Shown here: one piece after another, positions 31,694 to 41,988 of the stretch
Layout of the letters: every line of letters begins with the position of its first letter
Numbering within the stretch: the first letter of the stretch is position 1
Assembly: GCA_963734575.1 (NCBI GenBank)
Contig: CAVTHT010000009.1
Span: 62,001-126,000 of the forward strand
DNA length: 64,000 bases
Reading direction: 5' to 3'
Origin: CAIWHR01 sp963734575
GTDB lineage: Bacteria > Pseudomonadota > Gammaproteobacteria > Burkholderiales > Casimicrobiaceae
The notes under the pieces: model-generated
The model's database searches: none
The model's input: only the letters and a program-made list of their open reading frames with translations
What the model was told of the DNA's origin: nothing
Position numbers and translations under genes: made by a program

Positions 31694-34600
31694 ATGAACG
31701 CCCCGCTGCCGCAGCCGCTCACGTTCCATCCGCCGGCGAAGGACGACGAGCTCGCGCGGCGCCTGCGCGAAGCCGTCCGCGGCGACGTGCTGTTCGACGC
31801 CGCATCGCGCGGCCGCTACGCCACCGACGCCTCGATCTACCAGGTCGAGCCGATCGGCGTGGTCGTGCCGCGCACGATGGACGACGTGCGCGCGGCGCTC
31901 GAGGTGAGCCGGCAGCTCCGCGTGCCGGTCCTGCCGCGCGGCGCCGGCAGCTCGCAATGCGGGCAGACCGTCGGTGCGGCTCTGGTCATCGATGACAGCA
32001 AGCATCTCGGCGGCGTGCTGGGTTTCGATGCGGAGGCCATGACCGTCACCGTCGAGCCGGGCGTGGTGCTCGACCAGCTCAACGCCTGGCTCAAGCCCAG
32101 GGGCGTCTGGTTTCCCGTCGACGTGAGCACGTCCGCGCAATGCACGATCGGCGGCATGGCCGGCAACAACTCGTGCGGCTCGCGCTCCATCGCGTACGGC
32201 AACATGGTGCACAACGTGCATGCGATCGACGCCATCCTCGCCGACGGCACGGAGGCGCGCTTCGGGCCCGAGCGCGAGGCGGCCGCGGCGCCGGAGCGCG
32301 TGCGAACGCTGCTCGCGCAGGTGCGGGCGATCGCCGAGCGCGAGCGCGACGAGATCGGCCGCCGCGTGCCGCACGTCATGCGCCGCGTCGGCGGCTACAA
32401 CATCGACGTGTTCCAGCCGCAGAGCGAGCGGCCCTACACGCCCGATGGCAGCGTCAACCACGCGCACCTGCTCGTCGGGAGCGAAGGCACGCTCGCGTTC
32501 AGCCGCGCGCTCACGCTCAAGCTCGCGCCCCTGCCGCGCGCACCGCACCCTCGGCGTCGTCAACTTCCCCACCCTGTACCGCGCGATGGCGGCCGCGCAG
32601 CATCTCGTGCGCCTCGGTCCTTCCGCGGTGGAGCTCGTCGATCGCACCATGATCGACCTCGCGCGCAGCAATCCTGCGTTCCGGCCGGTGATCGACGCCG
32701 CGCTGATCGGCGAGCCGGAGGCCATCCTGCTGGTGGAGTTCACGAGCGGGCAGCGCGACGAAGCGCTCGCACGCCTGCGCGAGCTCTCCGAGCTCATGGG
32801 CGATCTCGGTCTGCCGGGCAGCGTCGTCGAGATGACCGACACGGCCCCGCAGAAGGCGCTGTGGGAAGTGCGCAAGGCCGGCCTCAACATCATGATGAGC
32901 ATGAAGGGCGACGGCAAGCCCGTGTCCTTCATCGAGGATTGCGCGGTGCCGCTCGAGCATCTCGCCGACTACGTCGATCGCCTGACGGCGGTGTTCGCGA
33001 AGCACGGCACGCGCGGCACGTGGTACGCGCACGCGTCGGTCGGCACGCTCCACGTGCGGCCCATCCTCGACATGCGCCGCGACGGCGCGGCGAAGATGCG
33101 CGCGATCGCCGAGGAAGCCGGCGCGATGGTGCGCGAGTACAAGGGCGCGTTCTCCGGCGAGCATGGCGACGGGCTGGTGCGCAGCGAGTGGGTCGCCTGG
33201 CAGTTCGGACCGCGCATCACGCGCGCGTTCGAGGAGATCAAGGACCTCTTCGATCCCGGCGGTCTCATGAATCCCGGCAAGATCGTCCGCGCCACCCGCA
33301 TGGACGAGCGCACGCTCTTTCGCTACAAGCCGGGCCATCGCACGTTGCCCCTCGCCACCGCGCTCGACTGGTCGTCGTGGAACGTGCACGCCGATCCCGT
33401 GGCCGACACGCTAACGCCGCCGGGGACGGGCGACGATCCTGCGCAGCGGGTTCGCCAAGGCCGTGGAGATGTGCAACAACAACGGCCACTGCCGCAAGTT
33501 CGACGCCGGCACGATGTGCCCGAGCTATCGCGCCACGCGCGACGAGCAGCACCTCACGCGCGGCCGGGCGAACACGTTGCGCCTCGCGGTGTCGGGGCAG
33601 CTCGGGGGCGAGTTCGCGTCGGAGGCGGTGCGCGACGCGCTCGACCTGTGCGTGAGCTGCAAGGGGTGCCGGCGCGAGTGCCCGACCGGCGTCGACATGG
33701 CGAAGATGAAGATCGAGTTCCTGCACCAGTGGCGGCAGAAGCATCGCGCTGTCGCTCACGGACCGCCTCGTCGCGTACCTGCCCCGCTGGGCGCCGTGGG
33801 CCGCGCGCGTGCCGTGGCTTGCGAACCTGCGCGATACGCTCCCCGGCGCAGCGCGCCTGTCCGAACGATGGCTGGGGCTCGCGGCGCAACGCAGCCTCCC
33901 GCGCTTCCGCAGCGACACCTTCCTGCGCACGGCGGCCGGGCGCAATGCCACGTCCGCGAGCCGCGAACGTCGTCCTGCTCGTCGACACGTTCACCAACTA
34001 CTACGAGCCGGAGAATGCGCACGCCGCGCTGGCGGTCTTGCGCGCGGCGGGCTACGACGTGGCGATCGCGCAGGCGCTCGATGCCGACGCCGAGCGCACG
34101 CGACCGCTGTGCTGCGGCCGCACGTTCCTCGCGGCGGGCCTCGTCGACGAGGCGCGGCACGAGGCGCGACGCATGCTCGATGCGCTCGTCCCGCACGTGG
34201 CGCGCGGCGCAGCGATCGTCGGCCTCGAGCCGTCGTGCCTCTACTCGCTGCGCGACGAGTTCCTGTCGATGCGGCTCGGCGACGCTGCCGCGCGCGTCGC
34301 CCCGCGTGCGTTCCTGTTCGAGGAATTCCTCGCCGCCGAGCGGCGCGCGGGGAAGCTCAAACTGCACCTGCAGGCGCTGCCGCACCAGCGCGCGCTGCTG
34401 CACGGCCACTGCCACCAGAAGGCGTTCGACGCGATGGGTGCGACGCGCGAGGTGCTGGGGCTCGTCCCCGACCTTGCAGTCGACGTCGTGGAAACGAGCT
34501 GCTGCGGCATGGCCGGAAGCTTCGGCTACGAGGCCCGCCATTACGACGTTTCGATGCGCATGGCGGAGCTTGCGCTGCTGCCTGCCGTGCGCGCGGCCGA

Positions 34601-34715
34601 CCCCGCGACGCTGCTGGTCGCCGACGGCACGAGCTGCCGCCACCAGATCGCCGACGGCGCACGGCGCGAGGCGCGCCACGTCGCGCGCGTGCTCGCCGAT
34701 GCACTCGCACACTGA
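31694..34715 (+). CDS. FAD-linked 2-hydroxyacid dehydrogenase fused to Fe-S (GlcD-GlcF-like) domains (four frameshifts)
   Basis: Large oxidoreductase of about 1006 residues combining a GlcD/Dld-type flavoprotein with a GlcF-type iron-sulfur part. The FAD PCMH domain shows VLPRGAGSSQCGQTVG and IGGMAGNNSCGSRSIAYG; the C-terminal FAD-oxidase cap has EHGDGLVRSEW and FDPGGLMNPGKIV. Then come two 4Fe-4S motifs, the second CVSCKGCRRECP, and two CCG-type domains (HGHCHQKAF, ETSCCGMAGSFGYEA). Frame changes near 32545, 33440, 33750 and 33955, each explained by one extra base. It likely oxidises a D-2-hydroxy acid (D-lactate or glycolate type) to the keto acid, passing electrons to the quinone pool. Confidence 0.9.
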
Positions 34716-34730
34716 CACCACGAGGTGACG

Positions 34731-35477
34731 ATGGATGCAATGAAAGCTGCCCGGCTCCTGCTCGATGCCCGCACGTCGGGGCAGCGGATCGCCGGGCTTC
34801 CCGAGGATGCGCGACCGGCGTCGGAAGCCGAGAGCTACGCGATCCAGGATGCGCAGATGCGTGCCCTGGGACCGACCGGCGGCTGGAAGGTCGGCGCCCG
34901 CACGCCCGACAGCGAGCCGACCTGCGGCCCACTGCCTGCATCGCTCGTGCTGCGCTCGCCGCAGCGCTTCGCCGCCGGGCGCTTCCCGCTCCATCTCGTC
35001 GAGGCCGAGATCGGATTCACGCTGGCGCGCGACCTGCCGCCGCGGTCATCCCCCTACGTCGAAGCCGACGTGCTGGCCGCGCTCGCGACGGTGCACGCCA
35101 CCATCGAAGTGCTCGACTCGCGCTACACCGACCTGCGCGCGGTGCCGCAACCCTCGCTGCTCGCCGACTTCCTCAGCAACGGCGCGCTCGTGGTGGGCCC
35201 GGGGCGCAACGGCGACCTGCGCATCGACCAGACGCGCACGCGCCTGCAGGTGTTCTGCAACGATGCGCCAACGCTCGACGTCACCGGCGGCAACACGGCG
35301 GGCGACGTGTTCCGGCTGCTCGTGTGGCTGGCGAACCACGCCGCGCGGCGCAATGGCGGACTGCGCGCGGGCACCGTCATCACGACCGGCTCGTGCATCG
35401 GCGGCTACGCGGTGCCGCCGGGCACACGCGTGCGCGCGGTGTTCGACGGCATCCCGGCGGTGGAAGCGACCGTCTAG
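34731..35477 (+). CDS. 2-keto-4-pentenoate hydratase / FAH-fold protein
   Basis: MhpD-like protein, 248 residues, intact. Seen: WKVGARTP, the metal-ligand region LVEAEIGFTLARDLP (E-x-E type), VLDSRYTDL and the C-terminal GTVITTGSCIGGYAVPPG. A GAGGTG site four bases before the ATG supports start 34731 over an in-frame GTG at 34725. The family hydrates 2-oxopent-4-enoate or decarboxylates related keto acids; the substrate here is unknown. Third gene of the plus arm of the island. Confidence 0.88.
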   Translation: MDAMKAARLLLDARTSGQRIAGLPEDARPASEAESYAIQDAQMRALGPTGGWKVGARTPDSEPTCGPLPASLVLRSPQRFAAGRFPLHLVEAEIGFTLARDLPPRSSPYVEADVLAALATVHATIEVLDSRYTDLRAVPQPSLLADFLSNGALVVGPGRNGDLRIDQTRTRLQVFCNDAPTLDVTGGNTAGDVFRLLVWLANHAARRNGGLRAGTVITTGSCIGGYAVPPGTRVRAVFDGIPAVEATV

Positions 35478-35531
35478 CGGCCGCGTGCGTCGTGCAACCC
35501 TCCCGGCGATGACCGAACATGCGACGGATTG

Positions 35532-35945
35532 TCACAGCGAAGGGCCGCTGCGTTTCGCGGCGCCTTGCATGAGCCTTTCCTCGCTGACGATGGCGCGCTT
35601 GTGCACGCCCTTGCCGATCTCGCCGGCCGGGTCGGCTGCGCTCACCTCGAACACGAACACCTTCCCTTCGCAGCGCACGTACCGGGCCGTGGCGATCACG
35701 CTCGCACCGACCGGCGTCGGGGCCATGTGCTCGACGTCGATGTGCACGCCCACCGAGAGCTCGCCGTCTCGCAGCAGCGGCCGGAGGATGCGCGAGGCCG
35801 CGATCTCCATCAGCGCGATCATGCGCGACGTCGCGAGCACCGCCGGATAGGCATCGTCGGCCTCGAGAGGCAGCACGCTCGCCAGATCGCGCGTGCGGAC
35901 CTTCATGCTGGCGGTTGCAGTGGCACCGGTTTCGGGTTCGTCCAT
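35532..35945 (-). CDS. FlK-type hotdog-fold acyl-CoA thioesterase
   Basis: 137-residue hotdog protein resembling fluoroacetyl-CoA thioesterase FlK. The three catalytic residues of FlK (T42, E50, H76) map to T39, E47 and H73 with identical spacing, within VLATSRMIALMEIAAS and VGVHIDVEHMAPTP. The C-terminus carries IGKGVHKRAIV, as in the family. Intact. Broader members hydrolyse short or toxic acyl-CoAs; halogenated specificity cannot be claimed from sequence. Convergent with the hydratase. Confidence 0.83.
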   Translation of the reverse strand: MDEPETGATATASMKVRTRDLASVLPLEADDAYPAVLATSRMIALMEIAASRILRPLLRDGELSVGVHIDVEHMAPTPVGASVIATARYVRCEGKVFVFEVSAADPAGEIGKGVHKRAIVSEERLMQGAAKRSGPSL

Positions 35946-36010
35946 GCACGTCCTCTGCGTTGTCCTGCACGCGCCGTCGGCTTCGTCACCCCCGAGGGCA
36001 CACGATCACA

Positions 36011-36436
36011 TCAGCCCGGCCCGGGCGCTGCGGAGTCGGGCGGTCCCTTGAGCTCGACCGTGTTGCCTTCGGGATCCTCGATGTATAGCGACGGACCGTG
36101 GCCCTCCGCGCCGTAGCGCGTGCCCGCCTCGCCGACCGTCACGCCGCGCGCCGCGAGATACGCGCGCACGTCCGCGAGATCGAACGGATCGACCCGGAAG
36201 CAGAGGTGATCGAGGTTGCGTCCTTCGCGTCCCGGCGCGGCGCCCCCCTTGCGCCCGAGCTCGCCGTCGACGGGGACGAGGTCGACCAGCGAGCGTCCCG
36301 CGCGCAGCTGCACGAGGCCGATCGCATCCTGCCGGCGCTCGACCGTGCAACCCAGCACGTTGCAGTAGAAGTCCTCCATGCGCGCGAGATCGGTGACGCG
36401 CAGGACCACGTGATCGATTTCGCGCAGGTGGATCAT
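36011..36436 (-). CDS. VOC family protein (glyoxalase/dioxygenase superfamily)
   Basis: 141 residues, intact. The two beta-alpha-beta-beta-beta modules are visible, with likely metal ligands in IDHVVLRVTD, LDHLCFRVD and GNTVELKGP (His, His, Glu). Similar to small single-domain VOC proteins related to glyoxalase I, fosfomycin resistance proteins and extradiol enzymes. Ten bases downstream of the NTF2-like gene, so probably co-transcribed. Reaction unknown. Confidence 0.86.
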   Translation of the reverse strand: MIHLREIDHVVLRVTDLARMEDFYCNVLGCTVERRQDAIGLVQLRAGRSLVDLVPVDGELGRKGGAAPGREGRNLDHLCFRVDPFDLADVRAYLAARGVTVGEAGTRYGAEGHGPSLYIEDPEGNTVELKGPPDSAAPGPG

Positions 36437-36445
36437 GCGCGATGC

Positions 36446-36869
36446 TCAGTCGGCGGCGCTGTGCCACCAGAGCCGCAGCTCCCGGCAGCGCCCGTCGGGA
36501 ACGAGAGTCACGACCGCGATGCCATCGAGCGTCAGCCGTGGCAAGCGGATCGCCAGGCTTGCGCGCAAGCATGTTGGTGCCGGCGGACGCCGCCCACATC
36601 GCGAACATCTCCTCGGAGGTGACCTGGTAGCGCGTGCGCCAGTGCGCGACGCCGCCGCCCTCGTGCGCGTGGAGGATCTCGTAGTCGAGGTGGATGTCGC
36701 GCTGCAGCTTCGTGCGCTGCCAGTACTGGCGCATGGCGTCGTGGCCACGCTGCACCGCGAACGGCGTGTTGTGATAGGCCGCGTCGGGCGTGAAGAGCGC
36801 CACGAGCCGTTCCGCGTCGCTCGTCTCCCACGCCGCCTTGTAGCCCTGCATGAATGCGTCGAGGCTCAT
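36446..36869 (-). CDS. NTF2-like (SnoaL-type) protein (one frameshift)
   Basis: About 140 residues of the NTF2-like cone fold: MSLDAFMQGYKAAWETSDAE, then LVALFTPDAAYHNTPF. The frame changes near 36560 (TNMLARKP to LRASLAIRLPRL); the end reads LRLWWHSAAD. Families of this fold include ketosteroid isomerase-like enzymes, polyketide cyclases and non-catalytic binders. Followed by the VOC gene; function unknown. Confidence 0.78.
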
Positions 36870-36906
36870 CGATGGCTCCGCACGGATGGAATGTTCGGGT
36901 CGCCGT

Positions 36907-37548
36907 TCACGGCGCGCGCCACACGCTCGCGAGCCACGGCTGCTGCTCGCGCGGCAGGCCCGGCGGCCGGTAGTAGTGCTCGATCTCGACGAAGCCGGCC
37001 GCCGTCATGTATCGCCGCCACGCTTCGAGGTCGTGATACACGCCGTAGCGGCCGCGATTCCAGCCTTCCTCGTTGTTGCCGCGCGGATTCGAGCTGAAGA
37101 GCACGCCGCCCGGCTTGAGCGCGGCGCGAAGCTCGCCGAGCACGCGCGGCAGATCGCGCGATGGCACGTGGAAGAGCGACGCATTGGCAAAGATGCCGTC
37201 GAATGCCGCGGCCGGCAGATCGAGCTGCAGGAAGTCCTGCTGCCACACGTCGCAGCCGCTGTGGTCCCGGGCCATGGCGACGAATGCAGCCGATCCGTCG
37301 AGTCCGATGGCGACGTGGCCGAGCTCCGCGAAGGTGCGCAGGTCGCGCCCCGGTCCGCAGCCGAGGTCGAGGATGCGCAGCGGCGGCGCGCATGCGATGT
37401 GCCGCAGCAGCGCGTCGATGTTCTGGCGCACGTCGTGATCGCGCGTCCCCGCCCAGAACGATGCCGCCTGGGTCTCGTAGTGCGCCAGCGTGCGGGCGCT
37501 GATCGCCTCCTGCGTCGATGCCTGGTCGTGCTCGTTCATCGCGGTCAT
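36907..37548 (-). CDS. Class I SAM-dependent methyltransferase
   Basis: 213 residues, intact. SAM-binding motif I LRILDLGCGPGRDLRTF, acidic motif in IGLDGSAAF, and post-motif FDGIFANASLFHVP. Start taken as ATG 37548 (an internal ATG at 37539 is possible). Lies 29 bases downstream of the DNA glycosylase end. Acceptor unknown; resembles generic UbiE/TehB-like small-molecule methyltransferases. Confidence 0.88.
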   Translation of the reverse strand: MTAMNEHDQASTQEAISARTLAHYETQAASFWAGTRDHDVRQNIDALLRHIACAPPLRILDLGCGPGRDLRTFAELGHVAIGLDGSAAFVAMARDHSGCDVWQQDFLQLDLPAAAFDGIFANASLFHVPSRDLPRVLGELRAALKPGGVLFSSNPRGNNEEGWNRGRYGVYHDLEAWRRYMTAAGFVEIEHYYRPPGLPREQQPWLASVWRAP

Positions 37549-37577
37549 GCTAGCGCAGTCGACGCCGCACGGCGATG

Positions 37578-38169
37578 TCACGCCCGCGAGACGAAGCGAT
37601 TGCCCTTGATGTAGAAGCGCAGCAGCCGGCGCGCCCAGTGGCCCGCGTAGTCGACGCCGATGCGCGGCCGCTTGACCGATCGTGAACGGCTCCGGCTGCG
37701 CAGCCGCCACGTAGAGCGCGTCGCCGACGAGGTCCATGCCGTTGTGCCGGCGATCGATGTGCATGGCCCGGCACAGGAGCCCCGGCCCCTGCGTGCGGCC
37801 GTCGATGTTCGCCACGGGCTCGAGCCCGCGCAGCAGCACCGCCGCCGCGCGTCCTTCCGGCTCGACCACCACGTTCATGCAGTGGTGCATGCCGTAGATG
37901 AGGTAGACGTACGCATGGCCCGGCGGGCCGAACATGACCTCGGTGCGGGCGGTGCGCCCGCGCGCGGAATGCGCGGCGAGATCGTGCGGCCCGAGATAGG
38001 CCTCGACCTCGACGATCCGCCCCACGCGCGTCACGCCGCCCGAACGATGGACGAGGTGCCGTCCGAGGAGCTCGTGCGCGACGGTGATCGCATCGCGGTC
38101 GTAGAACGCGCGCGGCAGCGGCGCGAGGCCGCCCGCCACGGTTGCGCCGGATTCTTGTTCGGAGGCCAT
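37578..38169 (-). CDS. 3-methyladenine DNA glycosylase, AAG/MPG family (one frameshift)
   Basis: Base-excision repair enzyme removing alkylated purines, about 196 residues. Seen: LGRHLVHR, the catalytic glutamate region IVEVEAYLGPHDLAAHS, GHAYVYLIYGMHHCMNVV with the intercalating tyrosine, and GPGLLCRAMHID. One extra base near 37677 breaks the frame; the corrected end reads RPRIGVDYAGHW and closes in KGNRFVSRA. As written the frame runs on into the methyltransferase, which is misleading. Confidence 0.9.
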
Positions 38170-38243
38170 GCGAGCACGACGACAATCGATGCGCGATGGT
38201 ACCGCGGGCGCCGCACCGGGGCAGGCGCGACGGTGATGCGGCG

Positions 38244-38643
38244 TTAGGCCCGCGCAGTGTCGACGGCGTCGACGACCTCCGTCGCGAAGTCCGCGGGCAT
38301 CACGATCTCGAGCAGTTCGACGTCGTCGCTGTGTGCGATCTCGCGATGCCGGATTGCGGCGGCTGGTGCACGCACGATCCGGCCTCGAGCCGCACGCGTC
38401 CCCTGCCCCTCGTACTCGAATTCGATCCAGCCCGTGCAGCACGTACACGAGCTGGAACGTCGGTGCGTGCAGGTGCGGCTCGCCGGAGAACGCGGCGCCC
38501 GGCACCGCGCGGATCACGTGCGCGACCACGCGCCCGTCGGTGGCCGCCGCGATGCCGAGATCGCGGTACTCGAAGAACGCGCGCAGGCCGCGCTCGAAGC
38601 GCGCATCGCGGGCGTGGCTGACGGTGAACCCTTCGGTGGTCAT
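38244..38643 (-). CDS. Cupin-domain protein (two frameshifts)
   Basis: Small single cupin of about 132 residues. The first part is clear: GVVAHVIRAVP-like strand, then GEPHLHAPTFQLVYVLHG with histidine ligands. Near 38440 and 38415 the frame shifts twice, each by one extra base, recovering GWIEFEYEG and LEAGSCVHQPPQSG. A GAGGAGGAG site lies before the ATG at 38643. Divergent from the class III aminotransferase. Function unknown. Confidence 0.74.
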
Positions 38644-38769
38644 GGCGCGCTCCTCCTCGTTGACCGCATCGTCGTAGGCCGGCTTCGCGACGTCAAGGTC
38701 GGCAGCGGTCGTGTCGCAACGCAGGCAAACCGTTGTACTCTCCGGGTCACCAGCCGAGCCACCCAAGCC

Positions 38770-40121
38770 ATGACGCACATCCTGCATCGCCAGCTGCGCG
38801 GCGCCCTCCCGGTCGCCGTCAGCGGCCGCGGCATCACCATCACGGACGCCACGGGCAAGACCTACATCGACGCCTCCGGGCGGCGCGGCCGTGTCCTGCC
38901 TCGGCCACGGCCATCCCGACGTGCTGCAGGCCATGCACGCGCAGATCGATCGCATCGCGTACGCCCACACGAGCTTCTTCACCACGGCGGTGGCGGAGGA
39001 GCTCGCGGATCACCTGATCGCGCACGCGCCGCGCGGCATGTCGCACGTGTACCTCGTGTCCGGCGGCTCGGAGGCGATCGAGGCGGCACTGAAGCTCGCC
39101 CGCCAGTATTTCGTCGAGACGGGCGAGCCGCAGCGGCGCCGCTTCATCGCCCGCCGCCAGAGCTATCACGGCAACACGCTCGGCGCGCTCGCCGTCGGCG
39201 GCAACGCATGGCGGCGGCAGCAGTTCGCGCCGCTGCTGATCGACGTGACGCACGTCGCGCCCGTGCTACGAATATCGCGACCGCCGCGCCGACGAGACGC
39301 CGGAGGCCTACGGCCAGCGCCTCGTCGCCGAGCTCGACGCCACGATCCGGGCCGCCGGCCCCGACACGGTCATCGGCTTCGTCGCCGAGACCGGTCGTCG
39401 GCGCAACACTGGGCGCGTGCCCGCCGTGCCCGGCTACTTGCGCGGCGTGCGCGAGGTGTGCGATCGCCACGGCGTGCTGCTGATCGTGGACGAGGTGATG
39501 TGCGGCATGGGCCGGACCGGCACGCTGCACGCCGTCGAGCAGGAGGGCGTCGTGCCCGACCTCATGGCGATCGCCAAGGGCCTCGGCGGCGGCTACCAGC
39601 CGATCGGCGGCGTGCTCGTGCAGCAGCGCATCATCGACGCGCATCGCGCAGGGCAGCGGCTTCTTCCAGCACGGCCACACGTACATCGGGCATCCCGTCG
39701 CCTGCGCCGCCGCGCTGGCCGTGCAGAAGGTGATCCAGCGCGACGACCTGCTCGCCGCACGTGCAGCGCATGGGCGCGACCTTGCGCGAGCGCCTGCACG
39801 CCGCGTTCGACCGTCACCCGCATGTCGGCGACATCCGCGGCCGCGGACTCTTCATGGGCGATCGAGCTCGTGCGCGATCGCACGACCAAGGAGCCCTTCG
39901 ATCCCGGCTTGCGCCTGCACGCGCGCATCAAGGCCGAAGCCATGCGTCGCGGCCTGATGGTGTATCCGATGGGCGGCACGCTCGATGGCCGCCGCGGCGA
40001 CCACGTGCTGCTCGCTCCGCCGTTCATCGTCACGAGTGCGGACATCGACGCCATCGTCGGCCGCCTGCAGGACGCCGTCGACGCGGCGCTGCAGGATGTC
40101 GCGCACGCGGTCTCGGCCTGA
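38770..40121 (+). CDS. Class III omega-aminotransferase (multiple frameshifts)
   Basis: PLP-dependent aminotransferase of about 450 residues. Seen across the three frames: GKTYIDASG, CLGHGHPDVLQAMHAQ, VSGGSEAIEAALKLARQYF, ARRQSYHGNTLGALAVGGN, LLIVDEVMCGMGRTG, the PLP lysine in AIAKGLGGGYQPIG, and GHTYIGHPVACAAALAV. About seven frame changes (near 38880, 39262, 39390, 39410, 39655, 39758, 39857), mostly single extra bases. Its stop overlaps the BKACE start by one base, so the pair is coupled. Probably converts an omega- or beta-amino acid to the oxo acid; substrate not determinable. Confidence 0.86.
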
Positions 40122-40948
40122 TGGCGGAAGTCCCGGTGGTGGTCGCCGTCGCGCCGAACGGTGCGCGCAAGACGCCCGCGGACCATCCGCGCCTGCCGCT
40201 CCGTCCCGCCGAGCTCGCCGAGTGCGCGGCGACGTGCCTCGACGCCGGCGCCGCCATGCTGCACCTCCACGTGCGCGACGATGCCGGACGGCACAGCCTC
40301 GATCCGGAGCACTATCGTGCCGCCATCGCGGCGATTCGCGCGCGCACGGGTGACGAGCTCGTGCTGCAGGTGACGACCGAAGCGGGCGGCCGCTATGCAC
40401 CGCCGGAGCAGATGGCGTGCATCGACGCGCTCGCGCCGGAAGCCGTCTCGGTGGCGATACGCGAGCTCTTCAAGCCCGGTTCGCCGGAGGCGGACGGCGC
40501 GGCCTTCCTCGCCCGTCTGCATGCACGCGGCACGTTCGTGCAATACATCGTCTACGACGCGCAGGACGTCGCGCGCTGCATCGCCCTGCACGCCGCCGGC
40601 GTGCTCCCGCAGCGGCGGCCGCACGTGCTGCTCGTGCTCGGCGCCTACGCCGAGCGCCGCGCCGGGCGACCGGCCGAGCTGCCCGCGCTGGCGGCGGCCT
40701 TGCCTGCGGACTGGCCATGGTCGGTCTGCGCGTTCGGCGCCGAGGAGCTGCGCTGCGTCACGACGGCGGCGTTGCTCGGCGGCCACGTGCGGGTAGGATT
40801 CGAGAACAACACGCAGCTGCCCTCGGGCGAGACCGCTGCGGACAATGCGGCGCTCGTGCGCGCCACCGTGGCGGCGCTCGCGCCGCTCGCGATGCGCCCC
40901 GCGACCTGCAGTGAAGCACGCCACCTGTTCCGCGCCATCGGCGCATGA
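40121..40948 (+). CDS. Beta-keto acid cleavage enzyme (BKACE, DUF849)
   Basis: 275 residues, intact. BKACE enzymes condense a beta-keto acid with acetyl-CoA to give acetoacetate and a new CoA ester. The zinc ligands appear as HLHVRDDAGRHSLD (His-x-His) and a glutamate in VRVGFENNTQLP; N-terminal VVVAVAPNGARKT is typical. Start overlaps the aminotransferase stop, and a TAXI-TRAP transporter follows 44 bases later. The likely substrate is a beta-keto acid produced by the aminotransferase. Confidence 0.9.
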   Translation: MAEVPVVVAVAPNGARKTPADHPRLPLRPAELAECAATCLDAGAAMLHLHVRDDAGRHSLDPEHYRAAIAAIRARTGDELVLQVTTEAGGRYAPPEQMACIDALAPEAVSVAIRELFKPGSPEADGAAFLARLHARGTFVQYIVYDAQDVARCIALHAAGVLPQRRPHVLLVLGAYAERRAGRPAELPALAAALPADWPWSVCAFGAEELRCVTTAALLGGHVRVGFENNTQLPSGETAADNAALVRATVAALAPLAMRPATCSEARHLFRAIGA

Positions 40949-40992
40949 CGGCTGACGACGACAGCACGACCACGCTCACCCTGGAGGAAGAC

Positions 40993-41988
40993 ATGCACGA
41001 CCGATCCGGCAGTTCCCTGCGCCACGGCGCGACCCTTGCGAGCGCCATCGCGCTCGCCGCAGCGCTGTGCGCGCCGTCCATCGCGACCGCGCAACAGAAG
41101 TTCGTCACCATCGGCACCGGCGGCGTCACCGGCGTCTACTACGCGGTCGGCGGCGCGGTGTGCCGCCTGGTCAACAAGGACCGCGCGAAGCACGGCATCC
41201 GCTGCTCGGTCGAGTCCACCGGCGGCTCGGTCTACAACGTGAACACGATCAAGGCCGGCGAGCTCGACTTCGGCCTGGCCCAGTCCGACGTGCAGTACCA
41301 GGGCTACAAGGGCACCGGCCCGTTCAAGGAAGCCTATGCCGACCTGCGCTCGGTGTACTCGGTGCACCCCGAGCCGTTCACGTGGTCGCACGCAAGGAAG
41401 CGAACATCAAGCAGTTCACCGACTTCAAGGGCAAGCGCTTCAACGTCGGCAATCCCGGGTCGGGCACGCGCTCGCGCGATGGACGAGCTGCTCGGCGCGC
41501 TCGAACATGAAGATCGGCGATTTCGCGCTCGCCTCCGAGCTCAAGGCCGACGAGCACGGCCCGGCGCTGTGCGACAACAAGATCGACGGCTTCTTCTACG
41601 GCGTCGGCCATCCGTCGGCGAACATCCAGGATCCGACCACGGCCTGCGGCGCGCAGCTCGTGTCGCTCACCGGACCCGCGATCGACGCGCTGGTGAAGAA
41701 GAGCCCGTACTACGCCTACGCGACGATCCCCGGCGGCCTGTACGCCAACAATCCCGCAGCCGACGCAGCACGTACGGCGTGCTGGCGACGATGGTGACCT
41801 CCGCCAAGGTGCCCGCCGACGTCGTGTACACGATCATCAAGGCGACGTTCGACAACTTCGACGAGTTCAAGAAGCTGCACCCGGCGTTCGCCAACCTCGA
41901 TCCGCAGCACATGATCAAGGACGGCCTGTCCGCGCCGCTGCATGAAGGCGCGGCGCGCTACTACCGCGAGAAGGGCTGGATCAAGTGA
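40993..41988 (+). CDS. TAXI-family TRAP transporter solute receptor (frameshifted)
   Basis: Periplasmic receptor of about 331 residues. Start 40993 is preceded by a GGAGGA site; signal peptide ends near SIATAQQ. Family features: FVTIGTGGVTGVYYAVGGAV, VESTGGSVYNVNTIKAGELD, FGLAQSDVQYQGYKG, CDNKIDGFFYGVGHPSANI. Four or so frame changes (near 41395, 41470, 41500, 41770) break the reading. The last 70 residues, TSAKVPADVVYTIIKATFDN onward, are clear. TAXI receptors bind glutamate-like or other carboxylates. Confidence 0.86.
   Translation: MHDRSGSSLRHGATLASAIALAAALCAPSIATAQQKFVTIGTGGVTGVYYAVGGAVCRLVNKDRAKHGIRCSVESTGGSVYNVNTIKAGELDFGLAQSDVQYQGYKGTGPFKEAYADLRSVYSVHPEPFTWSHARKRTSSSSPTSRASASTSAIPGRARARAMDELLGALEHEDRRFRARLRAQGRRARPGAVRQQDRRLLLRRRPSVGEHPGSDHGLRRAARVAHRTRDRRAGEEEPVLRLRDDPRRPVRQQSRSRRSTYGVLATMVTSAKVPADVVYTIIKATFDNFDEFKKLHPAFANLDPQHMIKDGLSAPLHEGAARYYREKGWIK

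Noticed and set aside
36907..38985. 692-residue frame joining cupin, DNA glycosylase and methyltransferase
   Set aside because: The joins are read-through caused by frame breaks at about 37677 and 38440; each part has its own start and, after correction, its own stop.
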